Positions 11,858-23,600 of a stretch of 64,000 nt of DNA are shown piece by piece. How positions within the stretch are numbered: the first letter of the stretch is position 1; every line of letters starts with the position of its first letter. The notes below the pieces were generated by a model. That model saw only the letters and a program-made list of their open reading frames with translations. It did no database searches and had not been told where the DNA came from. Origin of the DNA: Gymnopus androsaceus JB14 (Eukaryota; Basidiomycota; Agaricomycetes; Agaricales; Omphalotaceae); the NCBI GenBank assembly GCA_009733575.1, contig ML769544.1, positions 72,012-136,011 of the forward strand. Reading direction: 5' to 3'. The translations under genes were made by a program, and so were the position numbers.

Positions 11858-13393
11858 TCACGTAGACGGTTCGCCCCGCTTATCTGTATATGATTTGAGT
11901 CTACATGTACCGCTTGTTAGTTTTGTTTGAACGTAAGAAGTAGAAAAACACCACTGACCGCTGATAGTCACGATTAGCTTTCGCTTCAGCGTCAAGCTTC
12001 TTCGACCCATCACCATCACCCTTTTTCTTGTTCTTTCGCTTGTGTTTCTTATCGGATGTTTCGGCCTCTTCATTCATCGCAAGGAGCTCCTTGATAGAAG
12101 GAATAGCCGAGCTGGATAAAGGAATAAGGCGGGTGGGTTGCTCGGGTTCCTCGTCACTGGCTCCACCTTCTTCGAGAGCAGAAGGATGAGGTATCGATGG
12201 TCCAGCAAGAGGAGGATTATCTGCAATTTTGGCAGGGTCGTTCGGCTGCTCGTCCGTGGCGAACCATCGACCAGGGCCAAGCGAGCCTGATGGACCGTCT
12301 TCCTCTTCTGCCTTCTTTTCGTTTTCTTCCTCTTCGTCGTCACCGAGATCTACACCTTCGTATTCACCGGCACCAGCGAAGATGTCAAAGTCTTCCGGGG
12401 GTTCCGGTTCCTCAGGCCCATTTAATGATAGAGGTGGATTCGGATTAGGAGCGGTAGGAGACATAGATGGGGCGGATACTGCCTCGGTATCTTTTGGTTT
12501 GTCTTCTGCAGGAATCTCTACTTTCCGCTTTTTCTTCTTCCTCTCTCCTTCGCCTTTAGTTTTCTTCTTCTTCTCCTTCTGTTCGCCAGAGCTACCAATG
12601 GGTTTGAATCCAATTGGTTTGAACTTGCCCTTGTTCAATGAAGGCTCGTCTGGAGTAGTTGATACTCCGCCTCCTTGAGCCCTTTTTTCCTTCAATTCAC
12701 GAATGATGTCCTCCCGAGTTCGCTTCTTCGGAACGGTGGGTTCAGATGAGGCTTGAATGTAGGCTTGTTCCAGAGAATCATCTTCGTCCGTGGCCATAGC
12801 AGCCTTGGCCTTGTTCTGCTGAAGAAGGGCCATGTCGAGGCCTTTCACGAGAATAGAGTGATCTGTGTCGCCGCCCAAGTACCTTCGCTGTTCATCGACC
12901 TAGAAAATAAGATATTCAGATGTTGGGAAGACATGTAAAGTTGAATGGACTAACAGCATCTTCGTCCTGGTCTGCTGTACGTTTCTCAAACTCTTCAAGA
13001 ACAGCCTCGACCTATAGTTACCTAGTTAATTTCCAGCGAAAAAGCAAGGAGCTATGGATTATACCTCGGCGTAGTCATTCGGATCTCCTACCCTGCGTTC
13101 AGCAGCACGATCGCGGTATTTTCCTTCTGACTTTTTGACCTTTCTAGGTTTGAAGGCAGGTTCTGTCGCGCTGATTGTGGCGGGCTTTCTGAACTAAGAG
13201 TTGGCTTGGAGAATAAAATCGTCGTAGCAGAGACTCACGCAGACCCTTTAGCAGACTTCTTAGTGAATAAGGATTCTCGTGGCTGGGAACGCGTTTGTGA
13301 GGAAGAGGAGGAAGATAAGAGTTCTCTGAAGGAGTCCTGGTATCGATATTAGTGCACGATGAATTAAAATGGTTATTAACTTGCCTGATCCAT
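11858..13393 (-). CDS. RED/IK-family splicing factor
   Basis: RED (IK) is a spliceosomal protein that works with Smu1 during activation of the B complex. Six exons on the minus strand were joined: 13393-13385 (only Met-Asp-Gln), 13336-13239, 13188-13075, 13011-12955, 12899-11959 and 11900-11858. All junctions keep frame. The first intron uses a GC donor (GCAAGT); reading through it would reach a stop within three codons. The family signature runs YRDRAAERRVGDPNDYAEVE, then RRYLGGDTDHSILVKGLD and LLQQNKAKA. The middle is Lys/Glu-rich and low complexity, and the short final exon gives RLKSYTDKRGEPST. The protein is about 420 residues, shorter than animal RED, with a reduced RE/RD repeat region. 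It is divergent from the F-box gene at 13680. Confidence 0.9.
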
Positions 13394-13679
13394 GGTGTAC
13401 AGGATGCAAGTCGAACGAGAGCCAAATTGAAAGCGGGCCGTTTATTGGGCGCTCAGATTAGCGCTCATGCTTCTCTTCGTTCGTCCAGGTGCCTCTACTG
13501 GCCTAACGCAGCTATAACTCATTCCGGCCTACTGAAAACACTGCAGGCCATCTTGTCTTACGATTTTGCTTACAGTATCTACTTACGGACACTGCCAGAG
13601 AACACCCTGAACCCTAGCTCAATACATTTGCTTGCTACATTTATCTTGGACTCCGAGTTGGCCGTTCAACTTGTTCCCG
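13394..13679. promoter_or_regulatory. Shared intergenic region between divergent RED and F-box genes
   Basis: These 286 bp separate the start codons of two divergent genes, so they must hold both promoters. No clear TATA box was found. A plus-strand ORF crossing this region (13352-13789) is probably spurious. Confidence 0.4.
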
Positions 13680-15275
13680 ATGTCTATCTCTACGCCAGCG
13701 GAAGCTGCGGAACCGTCAGTGATAAACTCATTTCCCAGCGAATTATTGGCAAGAATCTTTCATGCCGGGACAGAACTGGAGGTCGATGACCCCCGCGCGC
13801 GCCCGTGCTTGATTACATATTGTAGTATCAGCTCGCGATGGCGGACTGTCTGCCAGCTCTCCCCAGAACTATGGACGAACATCAGAGTTCCATTCCACCA
13901 GACAGCTCATCAAGATGTAGTCGCGTGGACTGCTACCTGGCTCGAAAGGTCCAAGTCTTGTTTGTTTGACCTTACAATCGACTTTCCAGAACCACCATCG
14001 GACAGTGCACTTTCTGCAGCTGCCCAGCTTTTGCGAGACACCCTGCTTACAATCATCCCTCACGTCGCTCGCCTGAGACGACTACATTTCAATGCTCATA
14101 CCCATTATTCTTTGGCTCGCCCCATCCTCAATCCGCTTCGTGTCGAAGCTCCTCAGCTCATAGATCTCCAGCTCCAGTTTTATCTTGGAGACGATTTCAT
14201 TAATATGGGTCCCGGATACATTATCCCGTACGCCTTCACATCTGCACCATGCCTGCAACGCCAGAGTGTCCGCGGAGTCCCTTTACAATTTCCTCTGCAG
14301 GGGCTGACTTCGCTTGAAATACATGGCGCATATCCAGAAGAGTCCATTTTCCGTGACTTATCTCTTCAGTCGCCAGGTCTGGGGGAGCTGGTTCTGACCA
14401 AACTAAACCCAATGCTTGACCCAGCCGATAATGCAAATTCAAGCATTGTCTTCCCAGCATTGCGCGCTCTGACAGTAAGCTTTGCTAGGAAAGTTTACGC
14501 TCCTCGCACTTGCATACTGGCATTCATATCACCTCCCAACCTCACCCATCTCGAAATCCGTGGAGTTAACGTCCCCGATCCTGACACGTCCCTTCCCAAT
14601 CCTGCTATTCTCACCAAATTACACACTCTCTGTCTTGAAGAGGTCCTTGTGCAGCACCCAATCAATTCAAGCCAGAGTCCAACCTTGCCGACATTCTACC
14701 TTACGCTTCCCTCGGTTAAACACCTCAAGCTTATCAGTACCGCGCCGCAGCCTCTTTTCCCAGCTGAGCCAGAGCGAAAACCACTTTTGAGATCCCGCTC
14801 GGGTGAGCTCAGGTCGCGCAAATCCGCTGGCTTGCTACCTCACCCATCTCAACCCAGAGCAGCCGAAATTGACTTTAGGGTGTTGTCGAGAGACAAGACA
14901 CAGCCTGTGAAGCTGCCGTTCTCTCCAGAGGCTGCGGCGTCGTCCTCCAAACCCTATCCACATTGGCCGAATCTGACTACCATCACCCTGGACGCTATAC
15001 GTGCACGAGACCTATTATGGTTATGCACGCTGGTAGCGACGAGGTCTGAAATCGATACGGTGTACCTCTCCCGCTCCGCCAAGAGGCATTTGGCGTCCAG
15101 TTTGTCAATAAAGAGGGGCGACGAGAAGAGTAAAGATGTATTCTCTTGCTGGGAATTCGCGGAAAGAAAGCCGTTGGTAAGGGTGCCCCAGCTCGAGAAA
15201 GGTGACATTGATCCTGTTCAGTGGTTGGAGGAGCGTGTCAAGGTGTTTGACTTTTGTCGAAAGGAGAGATTCTAA
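13680..15275 (+). CDS. F-box protein with degenerate leucine-rich region
   Basis: Single-exon gene for an agaricomycete-type F-box protein, a presumed substrate adaptor of SCF ubiquitin ligases. An upstream in-frame ATG exists at 13632. I prefer 13680 because the first 16 codons are unlike the family and the F-box (INSFPSELLARIFHAGT) then starts about 17 residues from Met. The F-box continues with an SSRWRTVCQLSPELWTNI block, the usual CRRWR..A..P.LW motif. Residues 90-400 hold loosely repeated leucine-rich segments (LTSLEIHG, LTHLEIRGVN, VKHLKLIS), suggesting a divergent LRR fold for target binding. The C-terminus (VQWLEERVKVFDFCRKERF) is typical of these families. Target unknown. Confidence 0.85.
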   Translation: MSISTPAEAAEPSVINSFPSELLARIFHAGTELEVDDPRARPCLITYCSISSRWRTVCQLSPELWTNIRVPFHQTAHQDVVAWTATWLERSKSCLFDLTIDFPEPPSDSALSAAAQLLRDTLLTIIPHVARLRRLHFNAHTHYSLARPILNPLRVEAPQLIDLQLQFYLGDDFINMGPGYIIPYAFTSAPCLQRQSVRGVPLQFPLQGLTSLEIHGAYPEESIFRDLSLQSPGLGELVLTKLNPMLDPADNANSSIVFPALRALTVSFARKVYAPRTCILAFISPPNLTHLEIRGVNVPDPDTSLPNPAILTKLHTLCLEEVLVQHPINSSQSPTLPTFYLTLPSVKHLKLISTAPQPLFPAEPERKPLLRSRSGELRSRKSAGLLPHPSQPRAAEIDFRVLSRDKTQPVKLPFSPEAAASSSKPYPHWPNLTTITLDAIRARDLLWLCTLVATRSEIDTVYLSRSAKRHLASSLSIKRGDEKSKDVFSCWEFAERKPLVRVPQLEKGDIDPVQWLEERVKVFDFCRKERF

Positions 15276-15941
15276 ACAACCTTTTACTCACTGAGCAGAA
15301 CCATTTTATGTAGTGAAAATAAATTAAATGTATTATGATACAGCGGTGGAAAGACATTTCATTGTTTGACTTCTCTCTTTCTTTCTCTTCTCATCTACAT
15401 ACTTTGATCCCTCTTTTCACTACTGGGAAAACCTAAATGAAAAAAAAGGGAATATTTGAAACGTATAGCGTGACTGATTAAGTGGGGAAGAATAGGTGAG
15501 GAACGAGGATGGGATAGATGGATGGATCGGATAAGGGTTCGAGAGGGGCGCTGAGAGGTAAGATTGCAAAGACGACAAGAACAAAAACACGAACGATAGC
15601 AGCGCAGGGTGAACAGTGAACAGGGAGGGAGGAAGCAGGTGTAGAGGGTGGGGGAACGCGGGGGTAATGGACGATGGGGAATGGTGTCTGTAAGCATGAA
15701 AAATAAGAAAGACAGGAACGAGGATGGAGGATGGATGATTAGGGGAAATAGAAAAGGTATACTAGAACAAAAAGAAGATGTAGATGCTATAATGCACGCG
15801 AATTGTCATTAAAAAAATGGCGATTTGTCCTGTGCGATGAGTGTTCGTGAATTGTATGTCGTCTTGGTCTGTCTATCCCGCCCAGCGGGGTCTCGTACGA
15901 GGTAATGCGGATAAAGGAGGAGCGCAGCACGGAGCAGGACA
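15276..15941. other. Convergent 3' flanks
   Basis: This region lies between the ends of the F-box gene and the minus-strand PP2A subunit gene. The plus strand is purine-rich (GGAGG/GAGGA tracts at about 15480-15760). No gene seen. Confidence 0.5.
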
Positions 15942-17704
15942 TCATGCGGCGCTGTATAAGAACAGGTTGTTCGTCGCAGCGATCTATAAAAATTCAGCGT
16001 CAGCAACAGCGTATCGAGAAGAGAAAAAAAATTACAGCGATAGTGCTCTCCTTCGGGTGCCAGCTGGCGTGTAGGATTTTCTTGTTGAAATCCAGCGCGT
16101 CAAGTGCCATCATGTCCCTCAGCCCATTCGGTCTTGCTCCGTTCTTTGCACCCAATTTCTGACCCGGCCCCGCTCCTCCGATCTTCTTAATCTTGAAGGC
16201 CGATTTGTCCGCTTGCAAGACGACGTCGTTCAGCGTTTCCGTGTCATATATCCGGAAGTAGTTGTGGTACGACCCAGTCAACACGTTTCTATGAAGGAAA
16301 TGGAATGTAAGCCAACCGGCAGTAGAAAAGGTAAGGGAAATGCACGAACTGGTCGTCTCCACTCCATACACACTCGAACTTGTCAAAGATACAATCGTTC
16401 TCATACAAGTCACACAATTTGCCGCGGAGATGATCGTGTATGGGAATCGTCTTCACAGGCCGGTTCTCCATATTGACGTCCCAGATCTTGAGAGACAGAT
16501 AGTCCCTCGAAAGGATGTACCGGCCGTCATGACTGAACTTGACGTCAGAGATGGATGAGATAATCTCTGAGAAGAACGATCGGGTGGTGGGGTCTTCCTC
16601 TTCCTCGAAGCCTGTAAAGTGAGAGATTAGCACGATAGGAACACGAGGACAGATGAGGACGACTTGCATTTTGCATGCCTATCGCACAAGGCAGAGTCAC
16701 GCATGTCAGCAAGCTTGATGTTGCTTTTTGAGCTAGAATACATGAAGAGGTTGCAATGCGTTGGGTGGAATTCGGTGGCGGTGATGACCTCTGTTAGCTC
16801 CTCCATGTTGACAGGTTTGATGTCAACGATGTCTGAGCGCAGGCAAGCATAAGTGACATGCTTCCCGAACGAAGACAAAAGACGTACTAAAGCTCTGGTC
16901 GCTAATGTTCAGATTCCAGAGGTTGATCCGTAAATCGTCAGCAGAGATGTATGTTTCTTGGTCAGAGTTGACGGAGATGGAATGTATGTGATAGGCGTGG
17001 GCGTTCGAGTAGACCTTTCGAGGAACAGCGGCGATGATGTTGTCTTGCAAAGCCATGCGAGGCAAACGAAGATGAGTGCTCGCCGTCGGGGGAGGAAGCG
17101 AACGTTGGCCATCATGATGGTTTGACTCGGATACGACCCGTAACGACTTTTCAAAGACCTTCCAGAGTTTTATTGTTTTGTCTTTGGGTGATCGTGTGAG
17201 GGGTAAAGCGAGAGTAACAAGAGGGTTATACGCACCATTTGTTGATAATAAAAAGTGTGCAGAGTTTTGTCGTTTACACCACTTGATCTTGTTGATCTTC
17301 TCCTCAATCTCGAGCGACTTTAAGTAGTCAAACTCGGGTTCATGAGACTGGAATTCTGTATAAAACTTGTATTCGCAGCCCTTTTTCTGAAGATTACGAG
17401 CGATATAAGATCAGCAAAAACGCCAGCAAAATGCCGAATTGGGCAAGTCTGGAGAAAAACTTGCCATTTCATTCCGCTCAAAAAGCACGACGCGGCCACC
17501 CTTATCTCCTGTAGCCAAATAATTTCCCGTTGAATCAAACTCCACAGTAGAGATAATATCAGCTAAGTGCGATTAATGCGATTAATTCACGCTGATCACG
17601 AATAAAAATGCGAGAAAAATACCTTCTGTGATATCCTCTACCTCTCCCTTATCACCGAAACATTGGGCAAACCGCCAGCCGCCAGAACCAGAGGGGTCTT
17701 CCAT
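15942..17704 (-). CDS. CDC55: Protein phosphatase 2A regulatory subunit B55 (WD40)
   Basis: The B55/Cdc55 subunit directs PP2A to cell-cycle substrates. Eight exons were joined: 17704-17623, 17562-17465, 17386-17236, 17181-16888, 16832-16668, 16611-16344, 16288-16036 and 15983-15942. They total 1,353 nt (450 residues), the normal family length. Signature stretches include [40 protein letters not shown] and [16 protein letters not shown]. The protein ends [12 protein letters not shown]. Introns 2, 5 and probably 6 use GC donors (GCAAGT, GCAAGT, GCATTT); with them the whole frame closes exactly. The gene is divergent from COX9 with 245 bp between start codons. Confidence 0.95.
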
Positions 17705-17949
17705 TGGATTATTTCAAAATTTGAGATGTGAAGAAGAGGAATACTTTGGCCGGAAATCAAAGCGGAAATCAGAGGATTGGATTGTGGATCGTGGTGGTTG
17801 AAAGAGAACGTATGACAGGCGTACAGGTGGTGCGCTTGCAATGGTGTGTGGAATAAGCACACAGTTGACGCTTGTTGACGGCTTCACCCGGCGCCGGCAT
17901 TTCTGCTCCGATTTCTCCCAAATTTGCGACTCATCAACTTACCACTACA
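17705..17949. promoter_or_regulatory. Bidirectional promoter region of PP2A-B55 and COX9 genes
   Basis: These 245 bp separate two divergent start codons. A direct repeat GTTGACG..GTTGACG lies about 80 bp before the COX9 start, and no TATA box is evident. An upstream non-ATG open frame reads into COX9, but COX9 itself starts at 17950. Confidence 0.4.
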
Positions 17950-18228
17950 ATGCCAATTGCTCCAATCGTTGGCAAGCTTAGAAAACGCTTCTTTTTCGAC
18001 CTTACTCTCTCTTTGGGGCTCGGTACTTCCGCTGCATATGCGTACTGGTGGGTTATTTTCTTTTCTTGCTTTAATTTGGCACTTATTTCGTTCTCAGGTA
18101 TGGATATCACCTCAAACATAGTCAGTAATTGTGAGGTCTAAACAAAGCCAATACTAATATCTATTCTAGTTGAACGCCAGGAGCAGTTCTATCTAAAGCT
18201 TGAGAGGGAAAAGTTGAACCAGAATTGA
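17950..18228 (+). CDS. COX9: Cytochrome c oxidase subunit VIIa (fungal Cox9)
   Basis: A small inner-mitochondrial-membrane subunit of respiratory complex IV. Three exons (17950-18047, 18098-18120 and 18170-18228) with GT-AG introns of 50 and 49 bp encode exactly 59 residues, the length of yeast Cox9. The protein begins MPIAPIVGKLRKR, a basic matrix-side end. One membrane-spanning segment follows (about residues 16-38, LTLSLGLGTSAAYAYWYGY), then a charged tail (ERQEQFYLKLEREK). The 23-nt middle exon supplies part of the segment leaving the membrane. There is no cleavable presequence, as usual for this subunit. The gene is convergent with the DnaJ gene 157 bp downstream. Confidence 0.9.
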
Positions 18229-18384
18229 AGGAAGGAAGGAGTCGTGTAGCGTGTTGTTGGAATTCTAGACGTGCCCAGATTCATCCCTGTACCGCCCGCT
18301 GAAAGCAATATTTTCTCGTCTGCGTCCAAACGTCTGAGTACATATTCCAAAAACGCATATAATTTACGAGCATAAGTATGTATA

Positions 18385-19997
18385 TTAGTGATTCCTAACG
18401 CCTAATCGCTCCAGCTCAACACAAGCGTCTATCACCTCGCTTTCAATCCTCTTCACCTTTTCCCAGTCTGTGCCTATTCCAAACAGCCCTATTTCTGCTT
18501 CTTTTGCCCGCTCTTTACGGTCCAAAGCACGCCGGCACTGATTGTATACTTCGGACATGTACGTCCTCTCGATGTTGTCCTCGAGCTTCGCCAAGTTGGG
18601 ACCTCGTTTAACCTTGCCCTTTCCCTTCTTTTCGCCCTTTGCCTTCCTTCTCAGTTTTTCAACCTAGTTGTATTCAGCCTTGAGATCCACACCGTCTCGT
18701 ATCAATTCCGGCCCTATAACAGGGTGATTCATAAACTCTGCCGGGTTGATATGATAGGTAACGTCCCGTGTCGAAGTATGTCTTTCCATGTAGTACCTCG
18801 TCGTTGGCGTAAAAGTGAAATTTGGATCTGGTACCGGCGGAGTCGTGAAAAGACTAGGGAGAGCAGAAAGCATTGAAAATGCAAACAAGATGATAAGTGG
18901 AAGCAGCTGGATGAACGCTGAACGAGGTGGCTGGTTCGCCTTTGCTCCTGTTGTCTAGCACCTCCACCGAAACGCATAGTACGGAAACCTCCCGGTCCAA
19001 AAGAAGTCGTGAAAACTATTGGTTGAGATAAGCATCGATCCACAGTTTCGCAAAAACGAAAAACATACCTGGACCTCCTCCTCCAAATCCTCCACCCCCG
19101 AAAGCATTACCACCTCCTCCACCGAAAAACATGTTGAACAAATCTTCTGGGCTCATCTCGCCCTCGAAACCGCCGCCTCCACCGCCGCCCCCATATGAAG
19201 CTGATGAAAAGCCTGATCGCCCAGCAGTACGGTCCTCGGGATCCGAACCACTTTGGTCATGAATAGCACGCTTTTGAGGGTCTACGCTTCTAGGTAAACC
19301 AAATATCCAGTTACAACTTTGGGAGAAAAAACAAACCTGATAGGACCTGAAAAGCTTTGGATACCACTGCAAGAAAATATACGTCAGTCGTCAACCCAAA
19401 ATAACCATTAAATTTAGAAATGCACTTTTAAACGCTTCATCAGCTCCTGGGGCACCATTCTTATCCGGATGCAGAGCCAGCGCAAGCTACAGAATATAAG
19501 CATTCAGTAAAGCAAATCAAATCCAACCATACCTTGCGATATGCCTTCTTAATTTCAACCTCCTCACAATCCTTTTTCAAGGACATTATTTCATAATATT
19601 CAGTAACCTTGCAAGCTCTGATCTTCTTGACCACTGCATGCTGTTCTGCAGTGTACTCCCTTTTCTTTCCTCCTAATCCTCCAGCAGTACCATTCGCCTG
19701 ACTAGCAGATGCTGTATGTCTATGCGTAGCGCCTGATGCCGAGGGATGAGCTTCAGCACCTGACGCTGAAGTCGAGCCAGCATTAGATGATGACCCCGAG
19801 AATCCTGAACCGCCAGAAGAAGATGAAGACGCGGAGGCAGCTTCCGCGTCGTCGATGGATCGTAACAATTTGTGAGCTTCCGGGGTCTCGAATAGGGATA
19901 GCGATTTCTGTGCAAATTTCCGGGCTGATGAGTAGTTGGCGGCATCTCTGTGTTTTTGAGCGATTGAGAGACACCGGATAGCTTCGTCCTTGTTCAT
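18385..19997 (-). CDS. ER-membrane DnaJ protein, DNAJB12/14-like (J domain plus DUF1977)
   Basis: A J-domain co-chaperone of the ER-anchored DNAJB12/B14 group, which recruits Hsp70 during ER-associated degradation. Exons are 19997-19533, 19486-19436, 19366-19337, 19281-19079 and a last one from about 19011. The N-terminus (MNKDEAIRCLSIAQKHRDA) and a Ser/Ala linker precede a J domain split over exons 1-4 with an intact HPD (ALHPDKNG). A Gly-rich region, FGPGGFRTMRFGG and one transmembrane segment follow (QLLPLIILFAFSMLSALP), then DUF1977 ending EIGLFGIGTDWEKVKRIE. Two anomalies lie in the last exon. The frame changes by one base at about 18950-18975, where dropping a 14-nt GT..AG stretch would restore it. 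An in-frame TAG at 18667-18669 sits between AEYN and VEKLRRKAKG. Both may be lesions or sequence errors. Confidence 0.85.
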
Positions 19998-20680
19998 GAG
20001 AGCTAAAGTTATGGAGAAGCTTACACGCACGCTAAGCGCTTCGGAGACAGCTCGCTTATGTAAAAGGCGCGCGTATAGGCGCTGAACGCAAAAAGCGCCC
20101 AGAAGTCCAAAAAAGTAACTTGCAAAAATCGTAAATGTCCGACAGCTGGTTCTTTCGCAAGCGGACGAAGTAAAAAAGTGCACCAAACGCTCATTGCACT
20201 TCTTTGGCTCCCTGTACTATTTTAAACTGTAACGTCTATGAAAAGTTGAGGAAAAGATACTTTAACAAAATATGATCTCCTAAATCCGGAGCCATCCGTT
20301 CAAAATTGCAAAACTTTTTCTATAGGGTCATTTTTTTTTTGCGCTTCTGGGATAACGATACTTAGTACAGCAAATTCGGGCTCTCAACGGTCTCTCAAAG
20401 TTCAAGATCTGCAAGTAGATAGCGCGGCTGAAGAGGGTAGCAATTTATGTTCAAATTGCAGTATGTATACAGTAACATAGCTAGTAAGCTCAAGAAATTA
20501 CGACTATCGTCCAACCATCATATGCATAAGTATGTACTTTAAGTTAGTATTACATAGCTCTAGTAAGCCCAAGAAAGCGAAAGCGAGAAGGAGAAAACAT
20601 AAGTAAGCTCAGATCTCGAATGTAACGTACAGTCCCAGTCCAAGAACTATTCCAACCGAAAGAATGCCCATTGTGAATAT
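19998..20680. other. Intergenic
   Basis: The 5' flank of the DnaJ gene and 3' flank of the zinc-finger-like gene, both on the minus strand. An open frame continues upstream of the DnaJ start to 20186, but its sequence is unlike the family. A T-run lies at 20331-20340. No separate gene seen. Confidence 0.5.
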
Positions 20681-23600
20681 TCATTCCCTCCTAACTTTCC
20701 TAACCACATCGCCCTCTAACAGCACCATACCCTTCTCTCGAAGCGCACCAACGCACCTCACCACCTCCGATGTATCAAAATCCTCATGTTTATCCATTGG
20801 CATGGCGGCGTTCAGATACGCCACAAGGGCCGAGATCGATAGCTCGTCAGCGGAACATGGGGAGCAATCGTACGTGGTCTGGAATAAGTAGGCGATTGAG
20901 TGCGAGACAAAATGTTTCCTAGAATATCGGAGGAGTTATCAGAAAATTATTATTCGAAAGTAGACAAAGAAAGAAAAAATCTACCTCCCAGCAGGCGAAT
21001 CGAGATCAGCCAACACGCCCCTACCACTGCCCGAAGCAGGCGAAGAAAGTGCACCGCTTCCATAAGGACCGTCAGAACGACTTTGTTGCTGTTGTCCTCG
21101 ATGAGCTCGATGAGTTCGATCTCGTGAAACTCTGCTTCCGTGCGGATATGCATGATCACCGACGTCCTGATTCGAGTATTCCCGCTCCCGCTGCTGTTGG
21201 TGAGAAGAGCGATACGGACCTGCGCCGCCATTGGCAACGAGATGATGAGGCGGTCTCCCGGGCTGTATGGGCACGGGTACAGGGAAACCACGTTGATTTC
21301 GACGGTTCTGGTCTTGGCCAATTTCAATACGATGACGCGAGGGAACTGCTTCTCTAGGCATGATAGCACGGTGTCTCGAAGATGAAGGGCGACCATTCGA
21401 TGTCGGTGGTTGACTCTGGCTGGCTGAAGAGACTTGTTTGCGCTGTGTCTAAGGAAGCAATGAGCACGCATATCAAGAGGATTTTTTTTTTTTTTTTTTT
21501 GGAAAATACGAACCTCGCCATTTTCTTCCTTCACATCCATGCATTTGACTTTGGCTCCGTTACAGTCACCACGAGGAGCCTCACCATTAGCAAGTTCGTC
21601 GACATCAGCATCCCCATCTGCATCGGCGTCAGCATCAGGCTCAGCTCCCTCGTTCTGCTGGAGTGACTGTGTTCTTCGTAAGCGCGGGTATTCTGCATTC
21701 TCGTACTCGCGATCTTGTTCCTCCTCAACTGACACGACAGAGTCTGGTGACTGGGATCTTTCATCGGAAATAGAGGCCGAGAGTCCCCGATATTTGAAGC
21801 GCACGTTTATAATCTCATCATCCTCGCTACCATGCCTGGGTTCAGATCCAGAAAAGTATGCAAGTTCCTCGTCTTCGCCACGGTGATGTCCTCGATTCAC
21901 GCGGCTTGAATGAGGGTGCATCCCATGTGAGGGCCCCACATGCGCGTAATGGGGATGATGGTGAGACGTAGACGGATGATGTAGGTGGTAGGGACGAGGA
22001 GGGTATGGAGGAGGAAGAGCGTAGCGCTGAGGATCATGAGGACCTACAGTATGCATACTTCGCGAACGAGAACTTCCCATCGCACGTCTTTTCTTGATCT
22101 CCTCAATTTCGGCTGCCTTCTGTGCACGACGTTGACTATGCAGACAGTAGAAGATAAACATCAGCCACGAGAAATTTAGAATAGTATGTGAAATGAAATG
22201 ACACTCACTATCTCGCCATACACTTTCCCTTGTGTTGATACCACGGATACGCACAGTAGCTTGAATCCTGCCTCAACTGTACCCATTTCTCACACAAGCT
22301 GCAAAAAACTCTGTTCGGTTCCACATGCTTGATGAGCTCGTCGGAACGTAAAGTCGCAGCACGCTGCTCAGCGTTGCGTCGTCTGGATTCGTGCGCAGGG
22401 CCGGGAGGGAATATTCCAGCAGCAGGAGAATATATGATGGGTTCAGCTTGAGAATTGCCATCAACGGAAGGAGCGGAAGGGTCGGCAGGTGCAACAGAAC
22501 TGGAGCTTGATGATGGAGCTACGTGCTGGGACATGGAGGAAGAGGAAGGGAAGAGGTTTATCAAGTTCTTTCCTTTCGCTGCTGGGAACCTGTGAAGGAT
22601 GAGAAGTGGGGAGATCGACTCGTATGTGATTAGCTTCGAGGTCGCTTTCTGGGTCACCATCAGCGTCAGCGTCAGCATCCGGGTCGGCGTCTGCGTCTGC
22701 GTCTGCATCCAGCTGATCTTCACCATTGCCAATCTTCTCCTTGCTCTCTCTCGATTCAATCTTGATGTTTGAACCGCCATCTGTTGTCCTGCGGTGTCGG
22801 CCAAGACTTTCCCTACCTCCAGATGGAGATATGTTTCTGCGTGAAAGGGAATGGACGTAAGGGTTGTGTGAGTACTGAGTAGAACGGTAAGGAGCCGTTG
22901 ATGGAGGTGAGAGGTGGCGATGAGTAGGATTACGCCCAGACATCAAATGGGAGCTAAAGGGAGGCACGCTGCGCCGAATAATATGGAGGGGTGGAGAGCC
23001 TTCAAGTCCGCTCATTATAGCTGCACCACCGGCACGTTTGGCACAATCCACACGATGGCTAAGCCACTTCTGTACGGCCTCTAGGTGATCCTCTGGGTTG
23101 ATAGCGATCCACTGATCACAGACAGCACAGAGAACGCGTTCAGCGTCGAATTTGCGCACGTCGGGGTCTTTAGAGAACAATGAATTACGTTCGTCGAGAG
23201 CATATGTGTTCTTGTTGGAACTAAGGCCAAGTCGGTCAGTATGGGAAAGAAATCGTTCAGGCGTAACTTACATCTTTTTACTCAGACAGCTTTTGCGGTG
23301 AGCATCCCATGGAATACTGCAATATGTCGAATTGGGCCTTAGCCGGATCCACTTATTGCAGCTGCCACAAAGTACACGATAGGCCTCGAAATCCGCCACA
23401 TATGGGTCTGAACGGAGATAGGCAATGCGCTCTTCCTCGGTACGCTTCGCTCGTCGACGCTTGGTTGGGGGGTGCGGGTTGGCCATAAGGACAGGAAATA
23501 TATCGTTAGAGTCCGGATGAGAAGAAGAATAGAGGTTGATATTCGGTGACATGAGATGACGAGGGTGATTCTGAGGGAAGCGAGCCGGTGGTGATCCATT

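Noticed and set aside
19461..20186. Upstream extension of the DnaJ frame to 20186
   Set aside because: The extra 63 residues are unlike the family; MNKDEAIRCL at 19997 is the normal start.
20981..22179. Several plus-strand ORFs (for example 21049-21357 and 21539-21886)
   Set aside because: They are antisense to exons 7 and 8 of the zinc-finger-like gene; their Ser/Ala runs are complements of the Asp-Ala and Arg-rich codons.
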